A program made the translations under genes and the position numbers. Under the pieces are notes generated by a model. It was not told where the DNA came from. It made no database searches and was given only the letters and a program-made list of their open reading frames with translations. From contig CAUJIH010000027.1 in assembly GCA_963205275.1 (NCBI GenBank), forward strand, positions 40,095 to 104,094: a stretch of 64,000 nt of DNA, written 5' to 3'. Numbering within the stretch: position 1 is the stretch's first letter; every line of letters starts with the position of its first letter. Below, in pieces: positions 39,401 through 52,234 of this stretch. This stretch comes from Verrucomicrobiota bacterium (GTDB taxonomy: Bacteria; Verrucomicrobiota; Verrucomicrobiia; Verrucomicrobiales; DEV007).

Positions 39401-40639
39401 ATGAGACGTATGCGCACCGTCATTCCCGCCATCCTGATCCTCGCCGCTAGCATGTGGGCGATTCATCCTGACGTGCTCGCCGGGGAAGCTCCTCGAGCGA
39501 CGCTTCAAAAGCTCTATCCGGATCTTGCTGTGGAAAGGCCTGTCAGTCTGCAGGTGTCGCCCGACGGGACGAATCGCCGATTTCTCGTGCAGCAAACGGG
39601 AAAGATACTGATCCTTCCCAAGGAGGAAGCGGCAACAGAGGCGAAGGTCTTTCTCGATTTAACGTCTTCGATTCAGGTGGAAAAAGATTTCGAAGAGGGT
39701 TTTCTGGGGCTGGCCTTTCATCCGAAGTATCAGGAAAACGGGCGCTTTTATGTCACCTTTTCACGGCAAGGTCCGAAGCGGCTGGTTCTGGCGGAATATC
39801 GAGTGTCGACATCGAATCCGGATGTAGCTGATCCGACGAGCGAGCGCATACTGCTGGAGGTGCAGGAGCCGGAGTGGAATCACAATTCGGGCTTCCTGCT
39901 TTTTGGACATGAGGACGGGATGCTCTATCTCTGCGTCGGAGATGGCGGCCTGAAGAATGGCGTATTTCTCCTAGCTCCCAAGCTGACAAGCTGGTGCGGG
40001 AAGGTGCTGCGCATCGACGTGGATAAGCGCACGGGCAAACGAGAATACGGAATCCCCGAAGATAACCCCTTCGTGTTCACTCCGAACGCTGCTCCAGAAA
40101 TCTGGGCGTATGGTCTACGCAATCCTTGGGGAGGAGGCATCGATCCCGAGACGGGACTCTTCTTTCTTGCAGATGTGGGGCAGGATCTCTATGAGGAAAT
40201 CAATCTGATCGAAAAAGGTCGGAATTACGGATGGAACTACCGGGAGGGACTGCACGAATTTCCAGGGCGACGGGCGCTGCTGACATCTCTCGGGATGGAA
40301 GCGCAGACTGAACCTAAGAAGGATATTGTGCTCACTGATCCGATTTTAGAATACAATCGTGCGGAGGGACTCAGCATTACGGGAGGCTATGTCTATCGCG
40401 GAAAGGCAATTCCCGCCCTGACTGGCATGTTCCTCTACGGAGACTGGCGATTTGGGAATCTGTGGGCTTTAGAGTATGACAGTGATCAGAAGCAGGTGAC
40501 GGCGAATCATGTGATCGAGAAGCCTGCTGATCCGGCGAATCCGACGGTGCAGCCAACGGGCATTTGGCCAGATGAGAATGGGGAGCCGATGTATCTCGAT
40601 TGGAGAGGTGCGATTTTTCGCCTAGTGCCAGCAGAGTGA
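39401..40639 (+). CDS. PQQ-dependent sugar dehydrogenase (glucose/sorbosone type)
   Basis: GFLGLAFHPKYQENGRFYVTFS, NHNSGFLLFGHEDGMLYLCVGDGG, IWAYGLRNPWG, DVGQDLYEEIN, GYVYRGKAIPAL; start refined to 39401. Confidence 0.92.
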   Translation: MRRMRTVIPAILILAASMWAIHPDVLAGEAPRATLQKLYPDLAVERPVSLQVSPDGTNRRFLVQQTGKILILPKEEAATEAKVFLDLTSSIQVEKDFEEGFLGLAFHPKYQENGRFYVTFSRQGPKRLVLAEYRVSTSNPDVADPTSERILLEVQEPEWNHNSGFLLFGHEDGMLYLCVGDGGLKNGVFLLAPKLTSWCGKVLRIDVDKRTGKREYGIPEDNPFVFTPNAAPEIWAYGLRNPWGGGIDPETGLFFLADVGQDLYEEINLIEKGRNYGWNYREGLHEFPGRRALLTSLGMEAQTEPKKDIVLTDPILEYNRAEGLSITGGYVYRGKAIPALTGMFLYGDWRFGNLWALEYDSDQKQVTANHVIEKPADPANPTVQPTGIWPDENGEPMYLDWRGAIFRLVPAE

Positions 40640-40670
40640 GACGTGGGAAGGAATCATCGTCTGAGAGAAT

Positions 40671-41909
40671 ATGGCGACGGGAATAATGCCCTCTAGCATC
40701 TTGAGTTTCATCCGTAGAAGTCTGGTTGCGCAGATCGTGATTGGTCTGATCTTGGGAATTCTGTTGGCAGCAATTTTCCCCGCAGCGGCTCGCAGCGTAG
40801 GACTGCTGGGGGAATTGTTCGTGAGTGCGCTCAAGGCGGTGGCTCCAATACTGGTGTTAGTGCTGGTCGCGGCGGCGATCGCGAATCATCAACGCGGACA
40901 CAAAGCGCATCTAGGACCGATTCTAGCTCTGTATTTAATCGGAACTTTTCTCTCGGCGGTGATTGCGGTGGCGGCGAGCTTTCTTTTCCCTGCGGATATT
41001 GTTCTCCAAGTGGCTGAGGGAGAGATGAAGACCCCAGGGGGAATTGGGGTGGTAGTAAAGAATCTGCTTCTGAATGTGGTTGATAATCCGATCCGTGCGC
41101 TTGGTTCTGCGAATTATATCGGTATTCTGGCGTGGGCTGTTGGACTCGGGATCGCGCTCCGCCACGCATCGGAGACGACCAAGGTGCTCTTGCGTGATTT
41201 TTCAGATGCGGTGACGTATTTGGTACAAGTCGTCATCCGAACGGCACCTGTGGGGATTTTCGGACTCGTGTCGGCGACCATTGCAGAGACGGGATTCGGA
41301 GTGCTCTGGGGATACGCGCACCTGCTGGGGCTGCTGCTTGGTGCCATGCTGATCGTCGCGATGGTGTTGAATCCTCTGATGGTCTGGTTCTGCACTCGTC
41401 AGAATCCGTATCCTCTGGTTTTTACTTGCTTACGAGAATCGGGCATTACAGCCTTTTTCATGCGTAGCTCGGCAGCGAATATTCCGGTGAATTTGCGCCT
41501 ATGCGATAAGTTGGGCCTCAATCCTGAGACCTATTCCATCACGATCCCTCTCGGAGCTACGATCAATATGGCCGGAGCGGCGATTACGATCACGGTGATG
41601 GCGCTAGCTGCCGTTCACACGCTGGGCATTTCAGTCGATTTTCTTTCTGCCGCCCTACTGAGCGTCGTCGCGGCGATCTGTGCGTGTGGTGCATCAGGTG
41701 TGGCGGGAGGATCATTGCTATTGATTCCGCTCGCGTGCAGCCTGTTCGGAATCGGGAATGATCTGGCGATGCAGGTTGTCGGAGTGGGCTTTATTATCGG
41801 TGTGATTCAGGATTCTGCGGAGACTGCTCTGAATTCATCGACAGACGTGCTATTCACCGCCGCCGGTTCCCGATGGGCGGAACGACGCAAGGGTGAGAGT
41901 CACATGTGA
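40671..41909 (+). CDS. sstT: Serine/threonine:Na+ symporter, SstT-like
   Basis: DAACS-family multi-[51 protein letters not shown]. Confidence 0.87.
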   Translation: MATGIMPSSILSFIRRSLVAQIVIGLILGILLAAIFPAAARSVGLLGELFVSALKAVAPILVLVLVAAAIANHQRGHKAHLGPILALYLIGTFLSAVIAVAASFLFPADIVLQVAEGEMKTPGGIGVVVKNLLLNVVDNPIRALGSANYIGILAWAVGLGIALRHASETTKVLLRDFSDAVTYLVQVVIRTAPVGIFGLVSATIAETGFGVLWGYAHLLGLLLGAMLIVAMVLNPLMVWFCTRQNPYPLVFTCLRESGITAFFMRSSAANIPVNLRLCDKLGLNPETYSITIPLGATINMAGAAITITVMALAAVHTLGISVDFLSAALLSVVAAICACGASGVAGGSLLLIPLACSLFGIGNDLAMQVVGVGFIIGVIQDSAETALNSSTDVLFTAAGSRWAERRKGESHM

Positions 41910-42093
41910 AGCTCAGATGTTCGCTGTTATCTCCCTTGCTGAAATTTTCTCAGTTCAGTCCGGGAAAATGGGGGTAGATGTCAACACATCGGCAGCGATG
42001 TTGAGCGAATCGAGCACTCTCTCGTTTCCCGAACAGCGGACTTCCGCCTCTTCGAAGCCGACCTTCGGTGGACTCATAGCGAAGGGCGCTGGG

Positions 42094-43383
42094 TTAATGT
42101 GTTTTCAGACTTGTCGTCGGATTCGCAGAACGATTCCGGATACAGAAGAGATGGGATTCGCCACGCAGAAAGAGGTCGTTTTCATAGACTGCAGGAGAAG
42201 CAGAGACTTTTTCTCCGAGAGGTGACTGGGCGACGAGATCAAACGTCCTGCCCGGACGGACGACGGAGACGATTCCTTCATCCGAAACGTAGTAAACGAG
42301 TCCGTTCGCTGTCAGCAGAGAGGCGCTATGGCTGCCGGGTAGACGCTCGCGCCACAGGCGCTCTCCTGTTTTTGCTACGAAACAACTGCTCACGCCATTA
42401 TCGGCCACGACGACGAAGTAATCTCCGACCGAAATCGGACTGGGAACGTAGGCAGCTCCCACAGTTTCACGCCAGGCGATGTGAGTGCTGGTGATGTCAC
42501 CGCGCCCGTCTGGACGGATGGCTAGAAGATGTCGCTCCGGAAAGCCGCAGGTTAGGAAGAGCAGATTGGCTTTATTATTATATACCAAGGATGCGACGAA
42601 CTGCTCAGTCGGACCTTTCATCGTCCAGATCGAGGCTCCGGTATCGGGATCGTACGAGGCTACGGACAAGCTGCCAGAGAGAATCATCTGAGGCTGTCCG
42701 TCGATCACGCGAATGAGAGGCGTGCAGTAACTGCGCGTTTTGTTCGGGCGATCCGTCTTCCAGATCGTCCTCCCCGTCGTTTGATCCAGCGCTACTAAGT
42801 AGGCGTCGCCATCGTGATCTCCATTCACGAGAACCTTTCCATTCCAGAGAACAGGACTCGAGCAATAGCCATGTCGACTGGAGAATACTCCCGGTCGCGA
42901 TTCCCAGAGTTTTTCACCGGTGAAATCGTAGGCAGCGATGAACATCTGGTCTTGATCGAGAAAACTCACGAAGACTCGGGTCCCGTCAGTGGCTGGAGTG
43001 CTTGACGCATGGCTGTTGAGCCGATGCAGGTCTTCCAGCGGACTGCTCAAAACTACACGACTCCAGAGAATTTTTCCGCTCACCCGGTCCAGAGAAAGAA
43101 GAACTCGGTTATCAGCTTCAGCCGTCACGAGGAAGATCCGATCCTCCCAGATGATCGGGGAGGCGTGACCGATTCCGGGAATCTCGGTTTTCCAAACGGT
43201 ATCAGTCGCGAGATTGAATGCGACCGGAAACTGCGGGGCATCGAGCACCGATCCGTCGCCACGTGGACCTCGCCATTCAGGCCAGTTCTCTGCGGATACG
43301 AGCGAGAAGGTTAAGAGTGGAATGAGGGCAGCGCAGGGTAGCTTCATGACGGGAGCAGACAAAACGGAGAGCAAGCCTCGCAA
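42094..43383 (-). CDS. PQQ-binding-like beta-propeller repeat protein
   Basis: WPEWRGPRGDGS, VWKTEIPGIGHASPIIWEDRIFLVTAE, repeated propeller blades; signal peptide. Confidence 0.92.
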   Translation of the reverse strand: MRGLLSVLSAPVMKLPCAALIPLLTFSLVSAENWPEWRGPRGDGSVLDAPQFPVAFNLATDTVWKTEIPGIGHASPIIWEDRIFLVTAEADNRVLLSLDRVSGKILWSRVVLSSPLEDLHRLNSHASSTPATDGTRVFVSFLDQDQMFIAAYDFTGEKLWESRPGVFSSRHGYCSSPVLWNGKVLVNGDHDGDAYLVALDQTTGRTIWKTDRPNKTRSYCTPLIRVIDGQPQMILSGSLSVASYDPDTGASIWTMKGPTEQFVASLVYNNKANLLFLTCGFPERHLLAIRPDGRGDITSTHIAWRETVGAAYVPSPISVGDYFVVVADNGVSSCFVAKTGERLWRERLPGSHSASLLTANGLVYYVSDEGIVSVVRPGRTFDLVAQSPLGEKVSASPAVYENDLFLRGESHLFCIRNRSANPTTSLKTH

Positions 43384-43396
43384 ATTTGGCGAGAAT

Positions 43397-46009
43397 TCAC
43401 TCCTTCTTGTTTGCCATCAGAAATGCCAAGAGGTCGCGGAATTCTCTGATCGTAAGATTCGCCGGGAGTCCGGTAGGCATCAGAGATGTCTGTAGCTCAG
43501 TGCGCGATGCGATTTCGGTCTCTGGATGATTGAATTCCTGACCGGTGAGGCTGCGGAAGACGTCGACATTCGACGAGCGCAGAAGGATCGCGATGAATTC
43601 GTCCCCGTTTGTCAGCTTCACTTGGCTGGGAAAGAATTGGGGCGCGACCTCAGCCTGTGGATCGAGAATGGAATGCAGAATCGCTTCGCGAGTGCCTTGC
43701 TGTCCGACGAGACTGAGATCGGGGCCGAGTACGACTCCACGGCCATCATTCCGGTGGCAGGTGGCGCAGAGTGCGAGACGGGGATGGAAAAAGAGACGGC
43801 GTCCGGTTTCGAGATCGGGCTTTCCGGGAGCTTTGTCGAGGAGGGTCAACCAGGCCGCAGTGTCGGTGTAAGCAGGGCGGTCCGCAGCGAGCAACGCGGG
43901 ATCGAGGGCTGCATCGACGAGTTCTTTGGCCCCGGAATCGCGCTGAGCCAGATCGGTGAGAGCTTTCTTTTGAGCATCATTCAGAGCCACCCCGCGCAGA
44001 GCGCGTAAAGCCTCGTCACGTACGATTGCAGGGGAGTTGGCATCCGTGGCGAGTCGGAGGAAAAGTGCGTGGTGCTCAGGCATGGTGGAGGCGGCGAGGC
44101 CGTCGATGGCGTCGGCTCGCAGTTTGGCATCGTGAGTAGAATTTTCGGCAATGTCGGCGAGTGCCTTTTTCGCTACGTCGCTATCCTGTGCGGTCAGGGT
44201 ATGGACGACTTCTTCGGAAAGAAGTGGATCGCCTTTCCCGAATAAATCCATGAGAACGGGGACGGTCAGCCCTTTGCCCTTGGGTGGGGCGAGTCTCAGA
44301 GAGTAGCTCTTGATGCGCAGGGGAGTTTCGGGATCCAGGATTTTTTCTGTGAGCAAGGTAGGATTGGTCACTCCCGCTCCCGGTTCGCCGCGCAGGGTGT
44401 TGGAGGCAGCGAGTCCGGCCTCGAAGAGGCGGAAATTCAGTTTCGGATCGCCCAGTGTTTTTTCCATGTGAGCGGTGAACTCCGTGAGGACACCATCGGC
44501 GATCCAGCGCAGGCACTCGAATTGAATCTCCGGATCGGGATCGTCGATCAGGGCGCGGACCCACTTGCTTTCTCCTAGCCCATTCCGACGCAGAGCGACG
44601 AAGGCGGTGATCCGTTTCTCAATGGGAAGCGCACGCAGAGATTCAGGTGTCCAGCTATTTCCGATTCGAGCGAGGGCGGTCAGGGCCGCATCTGCGATGT
44701 AGTGGTCATCTGACAGGGTTAGGTCGAAGAGTTGACCCTCTTCCATTTTGACTTTTCCGCTGCGTAAGCCGTCAGCCAAACGCGAGGCGTCGTTTGGCTC
44801 GTCGATGTCCTTTTTCATCCAGTCCGCGACCCCTGGATCGATCTCAAGTTTCCACAGGCGTCCCCGCTGATGAACAGGATAGGAGCTGAAAACCCAATCA
44901 TTGACATAGAAAGCGCCGTCCGGTCCCTTTGCCGCTACGGTAGGACGAAAGAACTCGTTACCTTCGACGATGGTGATACGTTCGGATTGATAGCTCGCAC
45001 CTTTGCGATGCAGCGGATAGTAGTCGATTCGGTGATCGCTCCAGGAGGGGACTAACACGCCGCCGCCCAGTTCCAGCACGGCGCAGGGGCCTTCGCAACT
45101 GGAGTGAATCATGCCCAGTGTCCCGCGCAGTTCACCGTTCCACGCGACGAAGGGATGAATAGGAGAGCTTCCATAGACCCACTGAAATCCGTAGTCTGCT
45201 CCTTCGACCACCTCGAGCAGGCGACACGGAGGACGACTGCCGGGGTCGTTGTCTGCGGTGAAGATTTCCCCGTAGCGATTGACGTGGATACCGAAAGGAT
45301 TCCAGAATCCACGGGCGATACGACGCATATTTTTTCCATCCGCAGAGCAGCGAAAAACACCGCCTTCACCGCGTCCGGATTCTTTTGATCCATCGACCGA
45401 GGTGAGCGTCCAGTCATTTCCAAAGTTTTCTCCGAGAGAAAAAACTAAGTCTCCGTCCGGATGCCAGGCCATGCCGCTCAGCCCATTGTGCGGATAATCG
45501 GAAATAGTGTCGAGGCTGGCGAGCGTTTCTTCCTTATCCGCGACTCCGTCACCGTCCGTGTCTTTGATCCGCAGAATCCGCCCTCGTTCGGTCAGATAAA
45601 CCCATCCATCACGCCCGTGCAACAGTTGCATGGTCATGGTCGTGCGATTGTAGAAAACGCGACGATTTTTACCGAAGGCATCGAAGACTAGGATCTCGTC
45701 GTGTTGAGGGCCCGTGTAGCCTTGCGGACGCTGATGAGTATGGCTGGAGATGGTGTAAATGCTGCCGTCTGCGGCGATTCCGATGCCGGTGGGAGTCACG
45801 ATGTCTGGATGCTCTACGAGCAGGGTCAGCTTCACGCCGGGCAGGGGAGTCTGGATGCTCGGAGATAGATCTTCCGGGACGATGGGAGCGGCGGGGGCTG
45901 GCTTGGGAGGAGCGACGGGCGCTTTGGGGGAATCGGCGTGGATGGTGGCGAGGCAAGTTACGCTATAAAGGAACAGGCCGGGACAGATTAGGCGATGAAG
46001 TCGGGTCAT
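43397..46009 (-). CDS. PVC-type membrane-bound dehydrogenase / HEAT-repeat / cytochrome c (CxxCH) protein
   Basis: Sugar-dehydrogenase-like propeller (GWVYLTERGRILRIKDTDGDGVAD, WNPFGIHVNRYGEIFTADNDPG), HEAT-like repeats, ALCATCHRNDGRGVVLGPDL; start estimated at 46009 (alternative 46048). Confidence 0.92.
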   Translation of the reverse strand: MTRLHRLICPGLFLYSVTCLATIHADSPKAPVAPPKPAPAAPIVPEDLSPSIQTPLPGVKLTLLVEHPDIVTPTGIGIAADGSIYTISSHTHQRPQGYTGPQHDEILVFDAFGKNRRVFYNRTTMTMQLLHGRDGWVYLTERGRILRIKDTDGDGVADKEETLASLDTISDYPHNGLSGMAWHPDGDLVFSLGENFGNDWTLTSVDGSKESGRGEGGVFRCSADGKNMRRIARGFWNPFGIHVNRYGEIFTADNDPGSRPPCRLLEVVEGADYGFQWVYGSSPIHPFVAWNGELRGTLGMIHSSCEGPCAVLELGGGVLVPSWSDHRIDYYPLHRKGASYQSERITIVEGNEFFRPTVAAKGPDGAFYVNDWVFSSYPVHQRGRLWKLEIDPGVADWMKKDIDEPNDASRLADGLRSGKVKMEEGQLFDLTLSDDHYIADAALTALARIGNSWTPESLRALPIEKRITAFVALRRNGLGESKWVRALIDDPDPEIQFECLRWIADGVLTEFTAHMEKTLGDPKLNFRLFEAGLAASNTLRGEPGAGVTNPTLLTEKILDPETPLRIKSYSLRLAPPKGKGLTVPVLMDLFGKGDPLLSEEVVHTLTAQDSDVAKKALADIAENSTHDAKLRADAIDGLAASTMPEHHALFLRLATDANSPAIVRDEALRALRGVALNDAQKKALTDLAQRDSGAKELVDAALDPALLAADRPAYTDTAAWLTLLDKAPGKPDLETGRRLFFHPRLALCATCHRNDGRGVVLGPDLSLVGQQGTREAILHSILDPQAEVAPQFFPSQVKLTNGDEFIAILLRSSNVDVFRSLTGQEFNHPETEIASRTELQTSLMPTGLPANLTIREFRDLLAFLMANKKE

Positions 46010-46219
46010 GACTTTCCGGGGGGAATCGAGTGAGAGAGTTACAGACATGAGATTGCGGGAAAGGCGCCTGCGTGTCAAACCAGTGTCAAAGCGCAGATAC
46101 GGGATGCCACGTGAGTTCTGGGCGTCGCCCGCAGATTTACTCCCTTTCGCTTGCCCGGATGGCACTGGGGAATGATTATCTTGGACTTCATGGAAAACTT
46201 TCGCCCCTCCAGGGGCGTC

Positions 46220-46507
46220 CTATCCAGTCGCGATCTGGCAGTCGAGAATGCGGTGAACGCAAAGCTCTCGCTCTGCGTTGCAGAGTTCACAGAAAGCGAT
46301 AAAGTGATCCCCTGTGCCCCATCGCAAAGGCGAGACAGTTCGGACGGTTTTCACCGCGTTGCGGTCCAGATAGACGAGCCTGACTCGGATGCCACGACTG
46401 ATCCCGATGGAGACTCGTTCGAGGAATTTTCTCGATACTGGTGCGGGTGGATCGGGGAGACGGGGGCGGTGCGGATCATAAGGGGCGCGGTCAAAGCCTC
46501 CACTTTG
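46220..46507 (-). pseudogene. WYL-domain gene remnant
   Basis: Open frame without ATG: ...RGIRVRLVYLDRNAVKTVRTVSPLRWGTGDHFIAFCELCNAERELCVHRILDCQIATG*, bounded upstream by TAG. Confidence 0.6.
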
Positions 46508-46528
46508 CTACACTCTTTACTGTTGGGA

Positions 46529-47021
<493 letters not shown>

Positions 47022-47168
47022 GAATGGACTGTAATTGATGACCAAGGCGTGGCGATCTCTTTCTTGTCACAGGTCATGCGTGAGGCACGGCTTCGACAGA
47101 CAGAATTCCCGTCACTTCTGCATTTTGCATTCTGATTTTCCCGCCATCGGCGGCTACCGATCATGTTC

Positions 47169-47262
47169 CGTGGTTGTAAAATCCGAAGCCTATCCGGTTC
47201 GTGTCGTTCGCGTGGTTCGTGGTTGAAAAATTCCGAAGCCCATCGGGTTCGTGGTTGAAAAG
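47169..47262. repeat. Imperfect tandem repeat, CGTGGTTGnAAAA-TCCGAAGCCyATCsGGTTCGTG, period about 49 bp
   Basis: Copies at 47169..47203 and 47218..47253, plus partial CGTGGTTGAAAAG at 47250. Confidence 0.75.
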
Positions 47263-47304
47263 ACTTTTCAGGGACAGACGATTGATTTTCGTGGCTGATG
47301 CCAG

Positions 47305-49495
<2,191 letters not shown>

Positions 49496-49633
49496 CGTGT
49501 TCGGAACTGTGGAGCGGAAGACTCGCGGCGTCAAGTTTTCTGATTCGATTCAATTCGTGGTTGCCGAAGTTCAGGGAAAGGCGACTTTTTCGCTTTCCGG
49601 TCTCTTTGACTTATCGAGAGACGGAGTGTACGC

Positions 49634-50755
49634 ATGAAGCTGTTTGATCGCTACATCGCCCGACAGGTGTTCGTCTCTGCACTCTATGCAGTGGCGGTGA
49701 TCATCATCATTCTCGTGCTGGGGAATGTGTTCAAGGAGATTCTGAAGGAGTTGGCGAAGCGGCCTGACCTGAGTCTCGGCTTCGTGATCAAGTTCATCCT
49801 CCTGGTGGTCCCGATTTCCTTGAGTCTGGCCATTCCCTTTTCTTTCCTCACGGCGATTCTTCTCGTGTTCGGTCGACTCTCGGCGGACAATGAGTTGATC
49901 GCGATGCGTATGGCTGGACTCAGTATGTGGCGCATCTGTGTGCCTGTTGGGGCTTTGGCGATTTTATTCACAGCCGTGTGCCTGTTTATCAACGTGACTG
50001 TCACTCCCTGGGCGAAGACGGAGATGGAGGGGATGAAGGCGAACTTGTTTAATCTGATGCGGAAAGAGCCAATGATGCTGTTTCCCGACCAACAGGTGAT
50101 GAGCGATCTTCCTGGACACTTAGTGTTCGCGAAGAAGGAAGACGGGAAGCTCAAGGGACTCCAGATCATCAAGATGGAGAACCAGCGACCTGAGACCTTC
50201 ATCTTTGCCCGCGAAGCCACGGTATCGGTTGATTTTGACAGTGCACAGGCGGAAATGCTCATGGACATGAAAGATGTGAACATCATGGCGAAGGGCAATG
50301 AGGGAACTTTCATGGTGTCGAATCAGCCCGTATACATGAGGGAAGCTCCTTTCGGCGTTTCGATTGAGAAATTTCGGATGGCAAGGCAAGCAGCAGCAGA
50401 CAAACCGAGTCACATGGGCATCGGGCGTCTGATTCGTCGATCATATGATTCGACCTTGGAGCCAAAGGTGCGGGCCGCTTGTCGCACAGAGCTGAGTACG
50501 CGATTCGCCTTCTCGATTTCGTGCATCACTTTCGGTCTCATCGCCGTTCCTATGGGGATCACGGCTCAGCGACGCGAGAGCAGTGCGGGTTTTATTCTTA
50601 GTATGATCATTGCGGTGACGTATTATTCCCTGTTACAGGTCGCCTCGATGATGAAGGAAAAGGAGGACATGTATCCGCATCTGCTGGTCTGGATCCCCAA
50701 CTTGATCTTTCTCGCGCTTGGTTTTCGTCTGTTCTGGAAACTGAGCCGAAAGTGA
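49634..50755 (+). CDS. LptF/LptG family permease
   Basis: MKLFDRYIARQVFVSALYAVAVIIIILVLGNVFKE; YjgP/YjgQ-like TM pattern. Confidence 0.88.
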   Translation: MKLFDRYIARQVFVSALYAVAVIIIILVLGNVFKEILKELAKRPDLSLGFVIKFILLVVPISLSLAIPFSFLTAILLVFGRLSADNELIAMRMAGLSMWRICVPVGALAILFTAVCLFINVTVTPWAKTEMEGMKANLFNLMRKEPMMLFPDQQVMSDLPGHLVFAKKEDGKLKGLQIIKMENQRPETFIFAREATVSVDFDSAQAEMLMDMKDVNIMAKGNEGTFMVSNQPVYMREAPFGVSIEKFRMARQAAADKPSHMGIGRLIRRSYDSTLEPKVRAACRTELSTRFAFSISCITFGLIAVPMGITAQRRESSAGFILSMIIAVTYYSLLQVASMMKEKEDMYPHLLVWIPNLIFLALGFRLFWKLSRK

Positions 50756-52155
50756 GCGGAATCGCGAGGTGTTTAAGAATGAGGCACATGTTTCATCTAA
50801 TTTTGCTGTCTGTGTGGACACTGGTGCTGGGTGCTGCATCGATGAGGGCAGATGATTGGCCGCATTTTCTGGGGCCCCGATACGATCTCCACAGTGCTGA
50901 AACCGGTCTAAATCTTGATTTTCCTGAGACCGGGCCTCGGCTGCTCTGGGAAGTGGAGAGGGGCAGGGGACATGCGGGGCCAGTCATCAGTGGAGATAAA
51001 GTGGTTTTTCTTCATCAGATCGAGGATAGGGAGCAGATTCGCTGTGTCAGTGCGGAGACGGGAAAAACGCTTTGGGAATTCGCTTACGAAGTAAAAACCG
51101 ATCAGAGTTATGGGGTGGTCGATGCGCCGCGCTCCAGCCCGGTGATCGATCCGAAGACGGCAACTGTCTATTCACTCGGCAATGACGGGGACCTAGTCTG
51201 TCTCGCCCTGTCCGATGGGCATCTGATCTGGCGGCTGTCTCTTCCGAAGGAGTTTGGCAAAAGTCCGAATTTTTTTGGATACGGGTCCTCACCTCTGGTA
51301 GATCAGGATCGATTGATCGTGAATGTCGGAACTCCTGAGGCCTGTGTCGTCGCTTTCAACAAGAAGGATGGGACGATCCTCTGGAAGACGGCGCACAAGT
51401 GGGGCGGAAGTTACTCGTCGCCCATCGTCGCTCGACTTCATGGTCAGGAGAAGCTTCTGGTCTATGCCGCCGGCAAATCGAAACCTCCGGTGGGTGGGCT
51501 GCTCTGTCTGGACCCTGAGACAGGGCGGATCGACAGTGAATTCGCTTGGCGATCCTCCAACTTCACCAGCATCGTCGCGGCCAGTCCGGTGGCCTGTGGA
51601 GATCGACACGTTTTTATCACCGAGGACTACGGTCTGGGCGGCGTGATGGTGGAATACGATGATCGGTTTCAGCCCCGTCTAGTATGGCCTTCCCCGGAAT
51701 TCGGATGCCAGTTTCAGACGCCGATTTATCATGATGGCGTCATCTACGGAGCTGGAGGTAATGGAGGACTCATGCTGGCTTTCGACGCGGCGTCGGGACG
51801 ACATCTCTGGAATGAGCCTTTTTATCAGACCAAGATCGAATGGCAGGGGCGTCCCGTATCTTTGAGTCTCGGCCACGCTCATCTGATTCATGTCGATGGA
51901 CATTTTCTCTGTCTCGGTGAGGACGGAGCTCTGCTGTGCCTGACGCTCGATGCATCTGGGTATCAAATTCGCTCGAAGGCGCGACTTTTCTATGCGCCGG
52001 AGGCATGGGCACCTCCTGTGATCAGCGGTGGGCGGCTGTACATCATGCAGAATGAGTTCGGGCCGCGCCTTTTATGTTATGATTTACGCAAGTCGGGAGA
52101 CTCTGCGACCAGTGCGCCGGAAGCGCCATCGCAGACAGCCGTGCTGAAGCGATAG
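50752..52155 (+). CDS. PQQ-binding-like beta-propeller repeat protein
   Basis: DDWPHFLGPRYDLHSAETGL; GRGHAGPVISGDKVVFLHQ; repeated blades; 4-nt overlap with upstream gene (true start may be slightly downstream). Confidence 0.88.
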   Translation: MSGIARCLRMRHMFHLILLSVWTLVLGAASMRADDWPHFLGPRYDLHSAETGLNLDFPETGPRLLWEVERGRGHAGPVISGDKVVFLHQIEDREQIRCVSAETGKTLWEFAYEVKTDQSYGVVDAPRSSPVIDPKTATVYSLGNDGDLVCLALSDGHLIWRLSLPKEFGKSPNFFGYGSSPLVDQDRLIVNVGTPEACVVAFNKKDGTILWKTAHKWGGSYSSPIVARLHGQEKLLVYAAGKSKPPVGGLLCLDPETGRIDSEFAWRSSNFTSIVAASPVACGDRHVFITEDYGLGGVMVEYDDRFQPRLVWPSPEFGCQFQTPIYHDGVIYGAGGNGGLMLAFDAASGRHLWNEPFYQTKIEWQGRPVSLSLGHAHLIHVDGHFLCLGEDGALLCLTLDASGYQIRSKARLFYAPEAWAPPVISGGRLYIMQNEFGPRLLCYDLRKSGDSATSAPEAPSQTAVLKR

Positions 52156-52234
52156 AGAAAATATCAGTTTTCTTTCTCCCGCCAGTGAATACTGTGCCCG
52201 CCCCTCGCCTGATCGGTGCGAGGAAACGAGATCT

